From the NCBI GenBank assembly GCA_022711595.1, contig JAKLET010000018.1, positions 1 to 64,000 on the forward strand: DNA of 64,000 bases, given 5' to 3'. The position numbers and the translations under genes are program-made. The DNA comes from Deltaproteobacteria bacterium. Lineage in GTDB: Bacteria > Desulfobacterota > Syntrophorhabdia > Syntrophorhabdales > Syntrophorhabdaceae. The notes below the pieces were generated by a model, which saw only the letters and a list, made by a program, of their open reading frames with translations, did not search any database and was not told the origin of the DNA. Below, piece after piece: positions 23,208-32,789 of this stretch; positions within the stretch are counted from its first letter, which is position 1; every line of letters starts with the position of its first letter.

Positions 23208-24611
23208 GTGAGCACTACTATTAACGACGACCTTAAGCGATGCTTCGAGATCCTTGGCCTGAATGAGAATTCCACTCTTGAGGATGCCCACAATTCTTAC
23301 AAAAATATCACTGCTCAACGTTCTTCCTGGGATGATATAAAAGAAAAAACCTGGGCTTACGATTTCATAAAGGAGCATTACCGCTCTATTAATCATGAAA
23401 TCTATCCAGAAGCTTTAAAAACAAGTGATGTTGCCGAATCTTTCACTGTAAAGGAAAAAGCTGTTGTTTCCAAAAGGTCTTTAAGAAAACCTTTTTTCAT
23501 ATCTTTTTTTATCGCCTTATTCATTCTGGCGCTGCTCTTCTTGATTTTAAGGTATAATGTTTTTGACCTTGCTTTTCTCAGAAAAGAAATGGATCTTTCT
23601 GCCCTGATCAGGTCCGTTAAGCCCGCTGTTGTGACAATCAGTACCGGTGAAACTCAACGCGGAAGTGGTTTTTTAATAAGCAAGGACGGCTATATAGTGA
23701 CAAATGCTCATGTTATGCGTGATAAGACCGGAAAAGCTGCTTTTTCTGACGGATCGGTCATTAATGTGGAACTTGTTCTTGTGGACCCTGACCGTGATTT
23801 TGCGCTTTTAAAAGCCCTGGACAAAAGAGATTTTTCATTTCTTCCTCTTGGTGACAGCGCCAAATGCTCCGAAGGAGATACAGTTATAGCCGCCGGCACG
23901 CCACTTTCTTTTGAAACATCTTTTACCAGAGGGATCGTCAGTTCCTCAAAAAGGTCATTTCCCGCTTATAAATCAGCTTTCATTCAAACAGATGCGGCGT
24001 TGAGTCCCGGAAACAGCGGCGGGCCGCTTATCAACATGAAGGGTGAGGTTGTCGGAATCAATTCCCTGAAGATCTCCGGAAGGAATGTTGAAGGGATAGG
24101 TTTTGCCGTTTCCATCAATGATGTGAAACAACATATCATGAACAGGCGGCACATGTCCGACGATGATCTCAATAAAGAGCTTGCAAGGGTAGAAAGCAAG
24201 ATTGAGGAAATGAATTCCTGGAGGGATGACGCGTCAAGAAACGCCGAAAAGAGCTTTAAAGAAAAGCAAATTGAAGAACAATGGGACCGTGAGCGTAGAA
24301 AGAAAGAATTCTATGACCAGGTAGATGAGGCAAATAAGAACCTTAAGGAACAGCGTATCAGAGAGGAAAAAAGGCTTCGCGAAGAGGCTGAACAATACAG
24401 GGGTCAGATGAAAGAACAAATGGAAGCCAGGAGAAAAGCCCTGTCGGAATGCCTGCAGACAGCAAATTATTATTATCAGCAGAACTGGAACGAGGCTTGC
24501 ACATCAATCGGACAGCCGGGCCGATGCAAGCTTTCATATTCAGCCGCACACATCCTTGAACAAAGGCTGGTTCAGCAAAGGAATGAATGCTTCAGGTTAT
24601 ATCCTCAATAA
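23208..24611 (+). CDS. Membrane-anchored HtrA-like serine protease with J-like N-terminus and coiled-coil tail
   Basis: A 467-residue protein with an unusual layout. Residues about 8-60 resemble a degenerate J domain (CFEILGLNENSTLEDAHNSYKNI) without HPD. A transmembrane helix lies at about 95-120. Residues about 130-310 form a trypsin-like domain with the catalytic His in TNAHVM, Asp in DPDRDFALLK and Ser in PGNSGGPL. No PDZ domain follows; instead there is a charged coiled coil (about 325-420) and a short tail with four cysteines. The protease domain should be periplasmic if the head is cytoplasmic. The GTG start appears leaderless. Exact role unknown. Confidence 0.82.
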   Translation: MSTTINDDLKRCFEILGLNENSTLEDAHNSYKNITAQRSSWDDIKEKTWAYDFIKEHYRSINHEIYPEALKTSDVAESFTVKEKAVVSKRSLRKPFFISFFIALFILALLFLILRYNVFDLAFLRKEMDLSALIRSVKPAVVTISTGETQRGSGFLISKDGYIVTNAHVMRDKTGKAAFSDGSVINVELVLVDPDRDFALLKALDKRDFSFLPLGDSAKCSEGDTVIAAGTPLSFETSFTRGIVSSSKRSFPAYKSAFIQTDAALSPGNSGGPLINMKGEVVGINSLKISGRNVEGIGFAVSINDVKQHIMNRRHMSDDDLNKELARVESKIEEMNSWRDDASRNAEKSFKEKQIEEQWDRERRKKEFYDQVDEANKNLKEQRIREEKRLREEAEQYRGQMKEQMEARRKALSECLQTANYYYQQNWNEACTSIGQPGRCKLSYSAAHILEQRLVQQRNECFRLYPQ

Positions 24612-24619
24612 CATCTTTT

Positions 24620-25984
24620 TTAAAACCGTTTTTTTCCATCAACAACAATAACGGAGTCTTTCCCCAATTTATGCGCTTCCCGTGAGGCCTCGTCCACCTT
24701 TGATAAGACCATTTGCGCATCCAGGGTGCCGTCTATTTCAACAAGGCCTATGCTGTTGCCAAGGCGGTAAATTCTTCCGTCGAGGAGGAAATGAAACGAT
24801 TCCAGGGCAAATTGAATGCGCTGTACGGCAAATTTTGCATCATCTGACGTTGCTCCCAGAAGGAGCAGGGCGAACCTGTCCTTTTCAATACGGATTATTA
24901 TATCTTCCGTGCGCAGTCTGCTCTTTAAAAGTCCTGACAGCATTATCAGGATCTCATCACTTTTATTCTGGCCGGCAATAGAGTTCATGTAACCGAAATT
25001 TGTGAGGTTCAGATATAAAAGCGAACTCCTGTCCCCTTTTTTTGCATATTCAACGGCCCGTTTTGTTATTTCCTCAAGATATCTTAAATCCTGCAGGCCC
25101 ATGTTCCCATCATTCATTACGAGATAAGAGAGCTTTTTCTCCTTTTCTTTTTGCTGTGTAATGTTTCTCATGATAATGGCCAGGCTTGTAACATTGCCCG
25201 TTAAATTGACAATCGGGTAGATAAAGTTCTCATAGTACAGTTCCTCCCGCGCATATTCGAAACGTACCGGTGCCCTTTCCCGCACGGCTTTATCCATCAT
25301 TTCCCTGTTCAACCTCAGATCATTGTCGTCCAGCCATTCGCAAAGACCCGTTCCAACGATATCCCCTGTTTCCCTGCCCAACTTTTTGCTCATTGCATTG
25401 TTGACGGCAACGATCCTTTCCCCGGCATCGATAATAAAAGCCTCTTCGCCGATAACATCTATAAGTATGTTCAGCGCGCCTTCGATCTGATGGAACTTCT
25501 TTTCGATCCTTTTCCTTTCAGTTATGTCCCTTCCTACCGTATGATACTCTTTGACCAATCCCAGGTCATCGAAGATCGCCCTGGTTGTAAACTCCTGCCA
25601 GTGTATGGTGCCGTCAGGGAACATGACCTCATGTTCATAATGTGCAACGGGATTCCCGGGGGTAAGGAAAGATATTTTTTCCTTCATATATTCTTTATCG
25701 CCACTTAACGAAATAACTGGATCTTTTTCCCCGATCAGTTCATCCCGGTTTTTTTGTAAATATTTACAGTATGAATCATTTATGAAGAAGACCGTTGCGT
25801 CGGAAAGACAACTGCACACCAGTTCCGCCTGGTTTTCGGCAGCGGCCCGATAACGCCCCCCTCTTTTTTTGAAAACGTCATGGGTTTGCGTACATGCCTG
25901 TTGCGCGCTTTGTAACGATGCGATCCTGTCGCGTAATTCGACGATCTCACCCTGCAGATGTTCATTTGTTTGATTCTGATTCAT
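24620..25984 (-). CDS. PAS-PAS protein with degenerate GGDEF domain
   Basis: A 454-residue cytoplasmic sensor: an N-terminal coiled coil (1-45), PAS/PAC 1 (about 50-155, ending GRDITERKR), PAS 2 (about 170-285, ending RNITQQKEK), then a diguanylate-cyclase-fold domain (about 300-450). The signature loop GGDEF reads IEKDRF, and the first metal-site region reads LYLNLTNFGYMN, so the cyclase should be inactive. It may be a receptor for a nucleotide or a partner protein. It shares direction with the chemoreceptor gene 38 bases upstream and is probably in the same transcript. Confidence 0.83.
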   Translation of the reverse strand: MNQNQTNEHLQGEIVELRDRIASLQSAQQACTQTHDVFKKRGGRYRAAAENQAELVCSCLSDATVFFINDSYCKYLQKNRDELIGEKDPVISLSGDKEYMKEKISFLTPGNPVAHYEHEVMFPDGTIHWQEFTTRAIFDDLGLVKEYHTVGRDITERKRIEKKFHQIEGALNILIDVIGEEAFIIDAGERIVAVNNAMSKKLGRETGDIVGTGLCEWLDDNDLRLNREMMDKAVRERAPVRFEYAREELYYENFIYPIVNLTGNVTSLAIIMRNITQQKEKEKKLSYLVMNDGNMGLQDLRYLEEITKRAVEYAKKGDRSSLLYLNLTNFGYMNSIAGQNKSDEILIMLSGLLKSRLRTEDIIIRIEKDRFALLLLGATSDDAKFAVQRIQFALESFHFLLDGRIYRLGNSIGLVEIDGTLDAQMVLSKVDEASREAHKLGKDSVIVVDGKKRF

Positions 25985-26022
25985 AATTTTCCACCCCTGC
26001 TGTTTGGCCTGCTATTTATGTT

Positions 26023-27651
26023 TTACACCCTGAATTCTCCCATTACCTTCTGGAGATTCAGGGACAGGTTCATCAATGAACCGGCCGCCTGCGCTGTCTG
26101 TTCAGAATTGACCGATGCTTCGTTGGATATTTCAGCTATATGTTCGATGTCTTTCGAGATCTCTTCCGAAGTTGCCGACATTTCATCCGTGGCAGAGGCA
26201 ATTTGTGAAACCATGAGCTGAAGGTCATCCACCTTGTTCACGATCTCTTTCAGCGCATCCCCTGCCTGGGAGGCCAGCTCAACCCCGACGTTGACCTTGC
26301 CCATTGCATTTTCCATTGAATCAACCGCCCGAAGCACCTCATTCTGGATGGTAGTTATCATACTGCTTATTTCGGATGTTGCCTTGGCGGTTCTTTCAGC
26401 GAGCTTCTTCACTTCGTCTGCAACAACCGCGAAACCTCTGCCTTGCTCTCCAGCCCTCGCCGCTTCGATGGCCGCATTCAACGCCAGAAGGTTTGTCTGA
26501 TCGGCTATGTCATCAATAACATTCACTATCTTGCCTATCTGTTCCGACTTGTCGCCAAGGACCCTTACAAACTCTGCGGACATGTCAACGGTTTTTGCGA
26601 TCTCTTTTACTTCTGTGACAGACCTGTTGACGATCTCCTCTCCTTTTTTAGCCATCAACGCCGCGTCTGTTGCGGATTGAGCTATTTTATTTGTATTTTG
26701 TGCGATATCCAATACGGTCTGGGACATCTCTTCCGAAGAAGTGGAAAGCTGGGATGTCCTCTGGGCCTGATTGTTGGACCCCTTCGATACCTGTTCTGCG
26801 CTGGCAGAAAGCTGATGGCTCGCAGACGCAACATTGCCAGCCACTTCGTTGATCTTCTCCACTATTCCCTTCCATGTTTCAACCATCTTTTTTACCGCCC
26901 CCTCAACAGCAGCAAATTCATCTTTTCTTTTCACGCTGACATTCAGGGTGAGGTCTCCGTCAGCAAGCTTTTGCACAGCATTGACGTTTTCACGTATAGG
27001 CCCGGTAATGCTTTTTGTAAGTATAATGGACAGTGTTGCCCCAAGCAACAGGGCGGCTGCGCAAAAAACTATTAAAAAAGTGCTGAAACGCCGGTTCGCA
27101 TCAAGAACACCCTTCAATTCCTTTTTCACGCTTTTTTCCTGGTAATTTATAAGATTTTGTATACTTACAGTTATACCCGATATGACCTTCGAACTGCCTT
27201 CCATATAAGCCTTTGCCGCTTCATGTTTTTTACCTTCATAGGAGAAAGTAACCATCTTATTATTAATGTCCCTTCCGTTGGCAGCTTCATCGCGTATCTT
27301 TTTTATCAGACTATGTCCATCGTCCGTTTTCTCGAGTTTCTCTATCTTTTCGAGTTCCTGGACATAAATCGCTCTTTTTTCCGCTATGTGCTTCTTCATC
27401 TCGTCCTTTATCGCTATATCTTCGGAGAATGCTATGATCGAGAGGCTGTTGGTGACCTGCTGCATACCGTGAAGTGCATTATTTGCCGCTATGGTCTTTT
27501 CAAAAAGGTTGTTAACGATGAACTCAGCCTTTTTGTTGGTATCATAGTTGTTTTTCAGCCCGACTGCGCTGAACACCAGTATAATGATCATAAAAATACT
27601 GAACCCCGCAAATAATCTGTACTGGATTTTCAAGTTCTTGAGCACCGACAT
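26023..27651 (-). CDS. Methyl-accepting chemotaxis protein
   Basis: A chemoreceptor of about 542 residues: N-terminal transmembrane helix (about 12-33), a periplasmic four-helix-bundle sensor of about 150 residues, a second transmembrane helix (about 185-210), HAMP, and the long cytoplasmic coiled coil with the signalling tip [29 protein letters not shown] (in pieces). The helical-bundle sensor gives no ligand clue. I choose the ATG at 27651 with GGGGGT just upstream, 7 codons after the first ATG in frame. A promoter and a structured leader lie 135-270 bases upstream. Confidence 0.92.
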   Translation of the reverse strand: MSVLKNLKIQYRLFAGFSIFMIIILVFSAVGLKNNYDTNKKAEFIVNNLFEKTIAANNALHGMQQVTNSLSIIAFSEDIAIKDEMKKHIAEKRAIYVQELEKIEKLEKTDDGHSLIKKIRDEAANGRDINNKMVTFSYEGKKHEAAKAYMEGSSKVISGITVSIQNLINYQEKSVKKELKGVLDANRRFSTFLIVFCAAALLLGATLSIILTKSITGPIRENVNAVQKLADGDLTLNVSVKRKDEFAAVEGAVKKMVETWKGIVEKINEVAGNVASASHQLSASAEQVSKGSNNQAQRTSQLSTSSEEMSQTVLDIAQNTNKIAQSATDAALMAKKGEEIVNRSVTEVKEIAKTVDMSAEFVRVLGDKSEQIGKIVNVIDDIADQTNLLALNAAIEAARAGEQGRGFAVVADEVKKLAERTAKATSEISSMITTIQNEVLRAVDSMENAMGKVNVGVELASQAGDALKEIVNKVDDLQLMVSQIASATDEMSATSEEISKDIEHIAEISNEASVNSEQTAQAAGSLMNLSLNLQKVMGEFRV

Positions 27652-27786
27652 ATAACCCCCATGGTTATGCATTCATCTATAAACTCACACACTCACCAGG
27701 GCGAGTTTCAACACTGATGCCACCCCTCACTGTATGGTTTATAATAATGGATTCTGCAATGAAACTTATCTTTTACAAATGTTAAT

Positions 27787-27871
27787 GCTAAGCCACCGAC
27801 AGGTACCTCCCACCCCGACTGTAAGCCGACCCATCCATCGGCTTGGACGCTAATAAAGTCGATGGCTTAGC
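27787..27871 (-). ncRNA. Unidentified structured 5' leader element of the chemoreceptor gene (possible riboswitch)
   Basis: Minus-strand RNA: a 14-base-pair closing stem (27858-27871 with 27787-27800), an internal perfect 7-bp hairpin AAGCCGA/TCGGCTT with an 8-base loop (TGGATGGG), and a G-rich joining strand (GGGGTGGGAGG). The one irregular pair in the long stem is U-G on the minus strand but A-C on the plus strand, which favours minus-strand RNA. It begins about 15 bases after the predicted transcription start and ends about 135 bases before the coding start. It does not match the c-di-GMP-I, c-di-GMP-II, cobalamin or guanidine consensus as I know them. Confidence 0.6.
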
Positions 27872-27893
27872 AATGATCATCCCCTGTTTCCGA

Positions 27894-27921
27894 TGTATAA
27901 TAATTTTGCAAAAACATTCAA
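27894..27921 (-). promoter_or_regulatory. Sigma70-type promoter of the chemoreceptor leader
   Basis: On the minus strand TTGAAT (27921-27916), 16-base spacer, TATACA (27899-27894). It points into the structured element. Confidence 0.55.
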
Positions 27922-28043
27922 GGTCAGATTGATCCTTATCTTGTTAGCTTTTATTGTAATATATGTGTATCACAATTTAAAACATATTTTTTAAAAAAGG
28001 AATATTAAATATATTGGAAGATGGTATTAAGATATATTTAATA

Positions 28044-31000
28044 CTAACGGATTGACAGGAGGTGGGAGTGCAGATTGACCTTTTTTTTATTGATGCCTAA
28101 TTTTTTCCTTATGTTATACCTGTGAATATCAATCGCATCTTTTGAAGTGTGCAATAACTCCATAATATCTTTTGTAGTTCGTCCTTCTTTTATGTAGCTG
28201 GCTATCTGTATTTCTGTAGGGGTAAGGTTGAATTGGCCCAGATCGTGTAAAAAAGGTGAAGCAATATTTTTAAGGTTCGTTTCCACCAGGTCAATGTATG
28301 TCTTCTGTATCTCGTTTGGCCTGAGCTTTTTCATTTTTTCTACGCAAGGCATAACAAGCATCTTGATATTGGAAACGATATTTTCTTCAAGTTCTTTCTT
28401 TGCCCCTTCCATGTTCTTCAGGAGCACCTTCAATGCTGCGTTCGTTTCTTCAAGGGTGATCGATTTTGCCTCAAGCTTTTTTTCTGTTGATTTTAGATCC
28501 GTAATATCCCGGGCGACACAGACCGTAAGGTCCCTCGTCATGGGAGAGATCGCAGTGGAAAACCAGTATTCTTGTTCCCCTATCTCCATGCAATATTCGA
28601 TGTTCACCGTCTGTCTGGACTTAAGGGCCTTGTGTATGTTTTTAAGGAAAAACCTTGCTGTCTCTTCCGGGAAGATCTCTTTGAAGGATTTTCCGACGAC
28701 ATCCCCTGCGGGTCCAAACAAGCGATCCTGACTCATTGTTGGGACCTTGATACATTTTCCGCTGCCATCCACTATCATAATGGTATCATTGATGGACCCG
28801 ATGAGCGCCCGCAGTTCCTCCTCCGATCGCAGCAGCGCTTCTTCGGCTTTTTTTGCCTTTGTTATGTCCTCAATGGTACCTTCATAATAGATGATCGAGC
28901 CGTCATCACCCTTGGCCGCCCGGGCATTCATCGATGCCCATATAATACCGCCTTCCTTGCGATATATCTGTACCTGGAAAGCCTCCACGCTGCCTTCCTC
29001 GTGCAGCAGTCTTCTGAATTCACTGCGTCGCTCAGGTTGGACATAGATCTTTCCCAGGTTCGTGACCGTGCTCATCATCTCTTCAGGTGTTTCATATCCC
29101 GTCATCCGGGCAAGCGCACGGTTGACCGTTATGAGCTCTCCGCCGGGAGTGGACTGGAAGATACCTTCAACGGCATTTTCGAAGATGTTGCGATATTTAT
29201 CTTCGCTCTCGTACAATGCTTTTTCCGTAAGCTTGCGTTCAGTTATGTCCGTCGAAACCCCGAGAACAGCCTCTCCGCCGGTCATCGACAGGCTGAAAGG
29301 CATCTTTATCGTATGCAGGATCCTCACATCGCCTCTGGATGTTGTTATCTTTTCTTCCGGGATCTCTTTCGGTAGGCCGCTGCGTATTACCTGCAGATCA
29401 TCATTTACAAATTGTACGACTTCCTCTTCGTTTTTATTAAAATTGGCATCAGTCTTTCCTGTGAGTTCCTCGAACGTTGTCCCGTAGGCATCGGCTACAG
29501 CCTTATTGGCAAAGATAAATCTACCGTTCTCGTCTTTCGCAAAAATGAAATGAGGCACAAGATCGATGACCTGGCGCAGCCTCGCTTCACTCTCGCGCAG
29601 CACCTTTTCGGAATTCTTCCTTTCCGTGATATCCAGCAAAGTTCCTATGACTGCCGGTTTTCCTTTGTACATGGTGCGGGAACTGTATATTTCGGCATCC
29701 CTGATCTCCCCGGTTTTTGTTATTGCCCTGAATTCATAATTCAGTGAATCCACTTCTCCCGAGATCCTTTTGCGAAGGTTTTCTCTGACAAGGGGCCAAT
29801 CATCCTGATAAATCACAGATTCCACAGTCATTTTTCCGATCAGTTCGTCGATGGTATATCCCAGTATCTCTCCGAATTTCGCATTGACGTATTGGAATAT
29901 ACCGTCCTGGATGAGATATATCCCGGCAAGGGATTTCTCTGCAAGGTCTCTGAACTTGCTCTCCGACTCCCTCAGGGCCTCTTCTGTTTGCTTGCGGTCG
30001 GTGATGTCGGTGAAGCTTTCAAGAAGATAATTGCGGCCGGAAAAGGATACAGGTACAACAGTTTTTATAACTGCGCGCTGCTCTCCCCCTGATGTGATAA
30101 GAATGCGTTCAGAATTGTCTATTGTATTTCCGAGGTCGGTGACCGGGCACCTTCCTTTTTCAGCGGGGCATATGAACCTGTGGCACTGTTCACCGATGAT
30201 GTTCTCGCGCGCCTCTCCGATCAGTTCTGCTGCAACGGGATTGACATCGACGATCTGATGGGTTTGGGGATCTATAACGACGATCCCGGTCTGGACGGAA
30301 TTAAAAATGACCTTAAGTTTTGTCTCCTCCTCCTTCAGCATCTCCTCAGCCAGCCTGCGTTCGGTGATATCGAGTATGGTGCCTATGATCGCCGGCCTGC
30401 CCCGGTAAGAGGTCAATGAACTGTATGCCTCGACAATCCTGACATCTCCTTTCTTCGTGATCCCCCTGAACTCATAATTTAGGGATTCCAGTTTTCCCGA
30501 TGTCCTTTTGCGAAGGTTTTCCACCACCATAGGCCGATCTTCGGGAGAAACGAGGAAATCCACCTTCATCGTGCCCGTGATCTCGTCAATCGTGTATCCG
30601 AATATTTCCGAGAACTTGGCATTGACGTAATGAAGTATGTCGTCCTGGATCAGGTAGATGCCTGCAACAGATTTTTCCGTCAGGCCTCTGAACTTGTTCT
30701 CCGATTCCCTCAGGGCCTCTTCCATTCTTTTGCGTTTATCGATATCCGTGAACGTGCCGACCGCAATCAGAGGTTTTCCGTCTTCCGTCCATGAGACCAC
30801 CTTGCCTCTAAGAAAGGCCCATCTATATGTATCATCCTTGCATCGGATGCGGTGTTCTGTGCCGCGGACCGGCTGCTCACCCTTGAGGAACTTATCGATA
30901 TGTTCCATCACGGCTTTTACATCATCGGGGTGTATCCTCTTCATCCACTCGTCAAGCTGGGTTCCTATCTCATCTTCTTCATATCCGAACATGTCCTTGA

Positions 31001-31166
31001 TAGTCCGGGAATAAAAGACCTCCCTGGTCTGCACGTTCCACTCCCAGATGCCATCGACGCCCCCCTCGATCGCGAACCTCCACCGTTCTTTGTCCTCCCA
31101 GGCCGAAGCACGGAGAGCCTTCAACTCGCTGATCAGCTCTTCCTTTGTTTTCTCTTCATCCCTCAT
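28044..31166 (-). CDS. Seven-PAS sensor with C-terminal LuxR-type helix-turn-helix
   Basis: A protein of 1040 residues built from about seven PAS/PAC units (roughly 25-150, 155-275, 280-400, 405-520, 525-645, 650-775, 785-900), a coiled coil (about 905-975), and a LuxR/GerE DNA-binding domain (LTPTEIQIASYIKEGRTTKDIMELLHTSKDAID region, last 65 residues). There is no kinase, cyclase or transmembrane segment, so it should be a cytoplasmic one-component regulator. PAS 2 and PAS 4 are near copies (KFRxLxEKSxAGIYLIQD...NLRKR.SG). PAS 3 holds three cysteines (CHRFICPAEKGRC), a possible metal or redox site. The start at ATG 31166 has GAGGG just upstream. Confidence 0.88.
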   Translation of the reverse strand: MRDEEKTKEELISELKALRASAWEDKERWRFAIEGGVDGIWEWNVQTREVFYSRTIKDMFGYEEDEIGTQLDEWMKRIHPDDVKAVMEHIDKFLKGEQPVRGTEHRIRCKDDTYRWAFLRGKVVSWTEDGKPLIAVGTFTDIDKRKRMEEALRESENKFRGLTEKSVAGIYLIQDDILHYVNAKFSEIFGYTIDEITGTMKVDFLVSPEDRPMVVENLRKRTSGKLESLNYEFRGITKKGDVRIVEAYSSLTSYRGRPAIIGTILDITERRLAEEMLKEEETKLKVIFNSVQTGIVVIDPQTHQIVDVNPVAAELIGEARENIIGEQCHRFICPAEKGRCPVTDLGNTIDNSERILITSGGEQRAVIKTVVPVSFSGRNYLLESFTDITDRKQTEEALRESESKFRDLAEKSLAGIYLIQDGIFQYVNAKFGEILGYTIDELIGKMTVESVIYQDDWPLVRENLRKRISGEVDSLNYEFRAITKTGEIRDAEIYSSRTMYKGKPAVIGTLLDITERKNSEKVLRESEARLRQVIDLVPHFIFAKDENGRFIFANKAVADAYGTTFEELTGKTDANFNKNEEEVVQFVNDDLQVIRSGLPKEIPEEKITTSRGDVRILHTIKMPFSLSMTGGEAVLGVSTDITERKLTEKALYESEDKYRNIFENAVEGIFQSTPGGELITVNRALARMTGYETPEEMMSTVTNLGKIYVQPERRSEFRRLLHEEGSVEAFQVQIYRKEGGIIWASMNARAAKGDDGSIIYYEGTIEDITKAKKAEEALLRSEEELRALIGSINDTIMIVDGSGKCIKVPTMSQDRLFGPAGDVVGKSFKEIFPEETARFFLKNIHKALKSRQTVNIEYCMEIGEQEYWFSTAISPMTRDLTVCVARDITDLKSTEKKLEAKSITLEETNAALKVLLKNMEGAKKELEENIVSNIKMLVMPCVEKMKKLRPNEIQKTYIDLVETNLKNIASPFLHDLGQFNLTPTEIQIASYIKEGRTTKDIMELLHTSKDAIDIHRYNIRKKLGINKKKVNLHSHLLSIR

Positions 31167-31374
31167 GACTGCCCTCAACATCAAGGAAACCTTAACTTTT
31201 TTAATTTAACTGATGGTATTTTAAGCCTGAAAAGTAACTTACCACCCGTTTCTCGAGGAATCAACATCTTTGGGGCCTCATCATTATTTATCGGCACCGC
31301 CGGCCATAAGCTAAAAGGCGCTCCAGATGCATATATGCAGGGTCCGCCCGTTTGTGTTCTGAAGACAAAAAAGA

Positions 31375-31395
31375 CCCGGGAGATTTTCTCCCGGG
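31375..31395 (-). terminator. Rho-independent terminator after tRNA-fMet
   Basis: Perfect 9-base stem CCCGGGAGA/TCTCCCGGG with a 3-base loop, followed on the minus strand by TCTTTTTT. It lies about 12 bases past the CCA end of the tRNA. Confidence 0.85.
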
Positions 31396-31407
31396 CCCTT
31401 GTTTTTT

Positions 31408-31484
<77 letters not shown>

Positions 31485-31686
31485 ATCGAATGCAATACCT
31501 TATAGGATAAACCGTTCAAAGTCAAGAGCTATAATCATACGGCATCGATTGTCAGAAGGCCTTCGAAGCCGTATCTAAAAGAAAACACCTCGTTATGTTT
31601 CTGCTTGTCATATTTTCGCAACACTGGTAGGATGGATTCGTTGATAGTGGTGAACCGGAATCACCACAGACTTTGAGGAGGTGTGT

Positions 31687-31965
31687 ATGAGAAAAATCCC
31701 ATGTTTGGCCTTTGCGGCTATTATATCCGCGCTGTTTTTTGTCGCCCCCGTTTCATTTGCGTCACAGGGTGAAAGTCAAGGCAAGGCGGTCTTTGAGAAG
31801 AAATGCGGCAGCTGCCATGGCCTCGACAAGGCAAGGTCCAAAAAGAAAAATGAAAAGGAATGGCTCGCTACCGTTGAAAGAATGAAGAAGAAAGGCGCGT
31901 CCCTGAACGACGAAGAAACCAGTGCCGTCGTTGAATATTTAACGAAGAACTATGGCAAGAAATAG
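31687..31965 (+). CDS. Small periplasmic mono-haem cytochrome c
   Basis: A 92-residue protein with a signal peptide of about 23 residues (hydrophobic core FAAIISALFFVAPVSFA) and one haem site CGSCHG. The mature part ends with NDEETSAVVEYLTKNYGKK, typical of small class I c-type cytochromes. The distal methionine is probably in ERMKKKG. Strong GAGGAGGT ribosome site before ATG 31687. Likely an electron carrier; partners are not evident nearby. Confidence 0.88.
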   Translation: MRKIPCLAFAAIISALFFVAPVSFASQGESQGKAVFEKKCGSCHGLDKARSKKKNEKEWLATVERMKKKGASLNDEETSAVVEYLTKNYGKK

Positions 31966-31975
31966 CGCCTGAAAA

Positions 31976-32599
31976 TTACGGTATGAACAACTGGATCAGC
32001 GAGATTATGGCATACTGGAACACAGCTATGACCGGGTTCAATACACCCAGATAAAGCAGACCGAGAATGATGAACATGCCGAAAGGCTCCAGCCGTTCAA
32101 GGGAATACTGGTAACGGCCTGGTAAAAACCCCATGATTATTTTCGAACCGTCGAGGGGAGGTATGGGGATCAGATTGAATGCTGCCAGCATGATATTGAC
32201 CCTGGCCATAAAATACAACAAAGTCTGGAACGGACCGGTGTCAAGTTGATCGGTGAGGCGCATGATCAAAAAAGCAATGAAAGCGAGGGCCATGTTCGCA
32301 ACTATCCCCGCCGCCGATACGAAGATAAGGCCCTTCCTTTGATCGCGAAGATTGAGAAAATTGACAGGCACGGGTTTTGCCCAGCCAAATCCGAAAATGA
32401 GCAGAGCGATCGCCCCAAAGGGATCGATGTGTTTTCTCGGATCAAGACTGAGTCTGCCTAGCCACTTGGCCGTAGGGTCTCCCATTTTATATGCTACCCA
32501 GCCATGTGCAAGCTCGTGAATAATAATTGAATACATCAAGGGTATGATGAGAAGCACGAAGGAAAGCGGGTCGCGAAAGAGAAGCTGGATAAGTCCCAT
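31976..32599 (-). CDS. Site-2 protease family (M50) membrane metalloprotease
   Basis: A 207-residue polytopic protein with the zinc motif HELAHG in the second hydrophobic segment (about residue 28) and NLIPIPPLDGSK near residue 145, the NPDG-like second motif that supplies the aspartate ligand. No PDZ or CBS domain, so it belongs to the short bacterial group whose substrates are mostly unknown. Convergent with the cytochrome gene (10-base gap) and divergent from the cyclase gene. Confidence 0.9.
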   Translation of the reverse strand: MGLIQLLFRDPLSFVLLIIPLMYSIIIHELAHGWVAYKMGDPTAKWLGRLSLDPRKHIDPFGAIALLIFGFGWAKPVPVNFLNLRDQRKGLIFVSAAGIVANMALAFIAFLIMRLTDQLDTGPFQTLLYFMARVNIMLAAFNLIPIPPLDGSKIIMGFLPGRYQYSLERLEPFGMFIILGLLYLGVLNPVIAVFQYAIISLIQLFIP

Positions 32600-32789
32600 A
32601 GTGGATTGGATTACAATATTCCATAGATGAAAGGCAATTGCAATTAAAAATAACTGATATCTGCCGATAATAAACTCTATAATGATAATATAATTGACAA
32701 TAAATAGTGGTCATGATAATAAATAAGGTTCTTGGGGGCTGCATCCTTAAAAAACTAAAATACGCTGATAAAGTGGTGAAAACCAGACT

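Noticed and set aside
27787-27871. c-di-GMP-I (GEMM) riboswitch
   Set aside because: Location fits, but the GCAAAGC and GGGCAAACC-type core sequences are missing.
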